64,000 nucleotides of DNA, from positions 1-64,000 of the forward strand of contig NZ_CP044065.1 of the NCBI RefSeq assembly GCF_008693385.1, read 5' to 3'. How positions within the stretch are numbered: the first letter of the stretch is position 1; each line of letters begins with the position of its first letter. This DNA is from Cupriavidus pauculus (lineage in GTDB: Bacteria; Pseudomonadota; Gammaproteobacteria; Burkholderiales; Burkholderiaceae). The translations under genes and the position numbers were made by a program. Below are positions 63,747-64,000 of the stretch, piece by piece. The notes under the pieces were generated by a model that did no database searches, was not told the origin of the DNA, and was given only the letters and a program-made list of their open reading frames with translations.

Positions 63747-64000
63747 TCAGAGCGAACGCCACAGCGCGAAGACGAGCAGCGTGTAGAACGCGGCGAGCAC
63801 GTCGTCGAACATCACGCCGAACGCGCCCATCAGGCCCGGACCCTTCAGCGTGCGGTCGTAGTAGCGGATCGGGGCGGGCTTGGCGATATCGAAGAGCCGG
63901 AACCACAGGAAGGCGGCGAACTGCCCCCAGAAGCCCGTCGGCATGACGAACAGCAGCACGATCCAGAACGCGACGATCTCGTCCCAGACCATGCTGCCAT
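63747..64000 (-). CDS. pgpA: Phosphatidylglycerophosphatase A, C-terminal part
   Basis: The gene runs off the right edge, so about 84 C-terminal residues are visible. The family removes the phosphate from phosphatidylglycerophosphate in the inner membrane. Visible strings are SMVWDEIVAFWIVLLFVMP (the WDE motif), FFLFRLFDI-like FLWFRLFDIAKPAPI, and MFDDVLAAFYTLLV with the catalytic-region Asp pair. A methionine at 63992 is internal; the true start lies outside. Upstream of pncC on the same strand, a common arrangement. Confidence 0.93.
   Translation of the reverse strand, partial: GSMVWDEIVAFWIVLLFVMPTGFWGQFAAFLWFRLFDIAKPAPIRYYDRTLKGPGLMGAFGVMFDDVLAAFYTLLVFALWRSL

Overview
The window is GC-rich, densely coded chromosomal DNA from a betaproteobacterium of the Burkholderiaceae. 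Cupriavidus or a close Ralstonia relative is the best guess. Pointers are the gene order (ispB-rplU-rpmA-obgE-proB; pilSR-ampD-nrdAB; mpl-yqiA-ubiC), two Bug-type tripartite receptors, a lysine/alanine histone H1-like protein, and small DUF4148, DUF2239, DUF2147 and CNP1-like proteins. The genus is inferred from family composition; no 16S gene is present. There is no prophage, insertion sequence, CRISPR array or rRNA operon, and one tRNA gene.

Region by region. 1-8.8 kb: the 5' part of pilB, tRNA-Pro(CGG), ispB, the rplU-rpmA-obgE-proB block, then rppH with a small lipoprotein, and proS. 8.8-14.6 kb: a lytic transglycosylase, a 2-oxoglutarate dioxygenase, a LysE exporter, ffh-hpt, a CcsA-like membrane protein and a small zinc-ribbon protein. 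14.6-23.9 kb: pilS-pilR-ampD and class Ia ribonucleotide reductase nrdA-nrdB. The nrdA leader carries paired NrdR-type boxes and a large RNA stem. 24-40.9 kb is the accessory part: DUF4148 and DUF2239 genes, a VapBC-like pair with an unusual antitoxin, an IclR-linked catabolic operon (Bug receptor, CoA ligase, citrate-synthase-like lyase, SDR), a LysR regulator, nnrS with a likely NsrR site, rdgC, a SYLF-domain lipoprotein, an aldo/keto reductase, a GntP permease, a second Bug receptor and a DUF2147 protein.

40.9-42.5 kb is a 1.6-kb stretch without a convincing gene in front of the histone-like gene. 43-52.5 kb is a long minus-strand run: SlyB-like lipoprotein, PfkB kinase, tpx, a repeat-swollen DUF3426 protein, prmA, accC, accB, aroQ, a TlpA-like thioredoxin and a conserved hypothetical. 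52.6-60.2 kb is a plus-strand run: mpl, yqiA, ubiC, an RNB-family exoribonuclease, a TonB-like protein, aroE, mtgA. The window ends with corA, an EamA exporter, pyrF, pncC and the 3' part of pgpA.

Most genes are housekeeping: isoprenoid/quinone, ribosome assembly, proline, nucleotide, fatty-acid, shikimate and cell-wall metabolism, and type IV pilus control. A recurring oddity is short in-frame tandem repeats of 9-36 bp inside or beside otherwise ordinary genes (pilS twice, ampD, the vapB-like gene, DUF3426 twice, aroE, the CNP1-like stop codon, the pyrF promoter). The signals most worth following up are the structured nrdA leader, the histone-upstream non-coding region, the antitoxin that has lost its DNA-binding half, and the twin palindromic operators in front of the DUF2239 gene.
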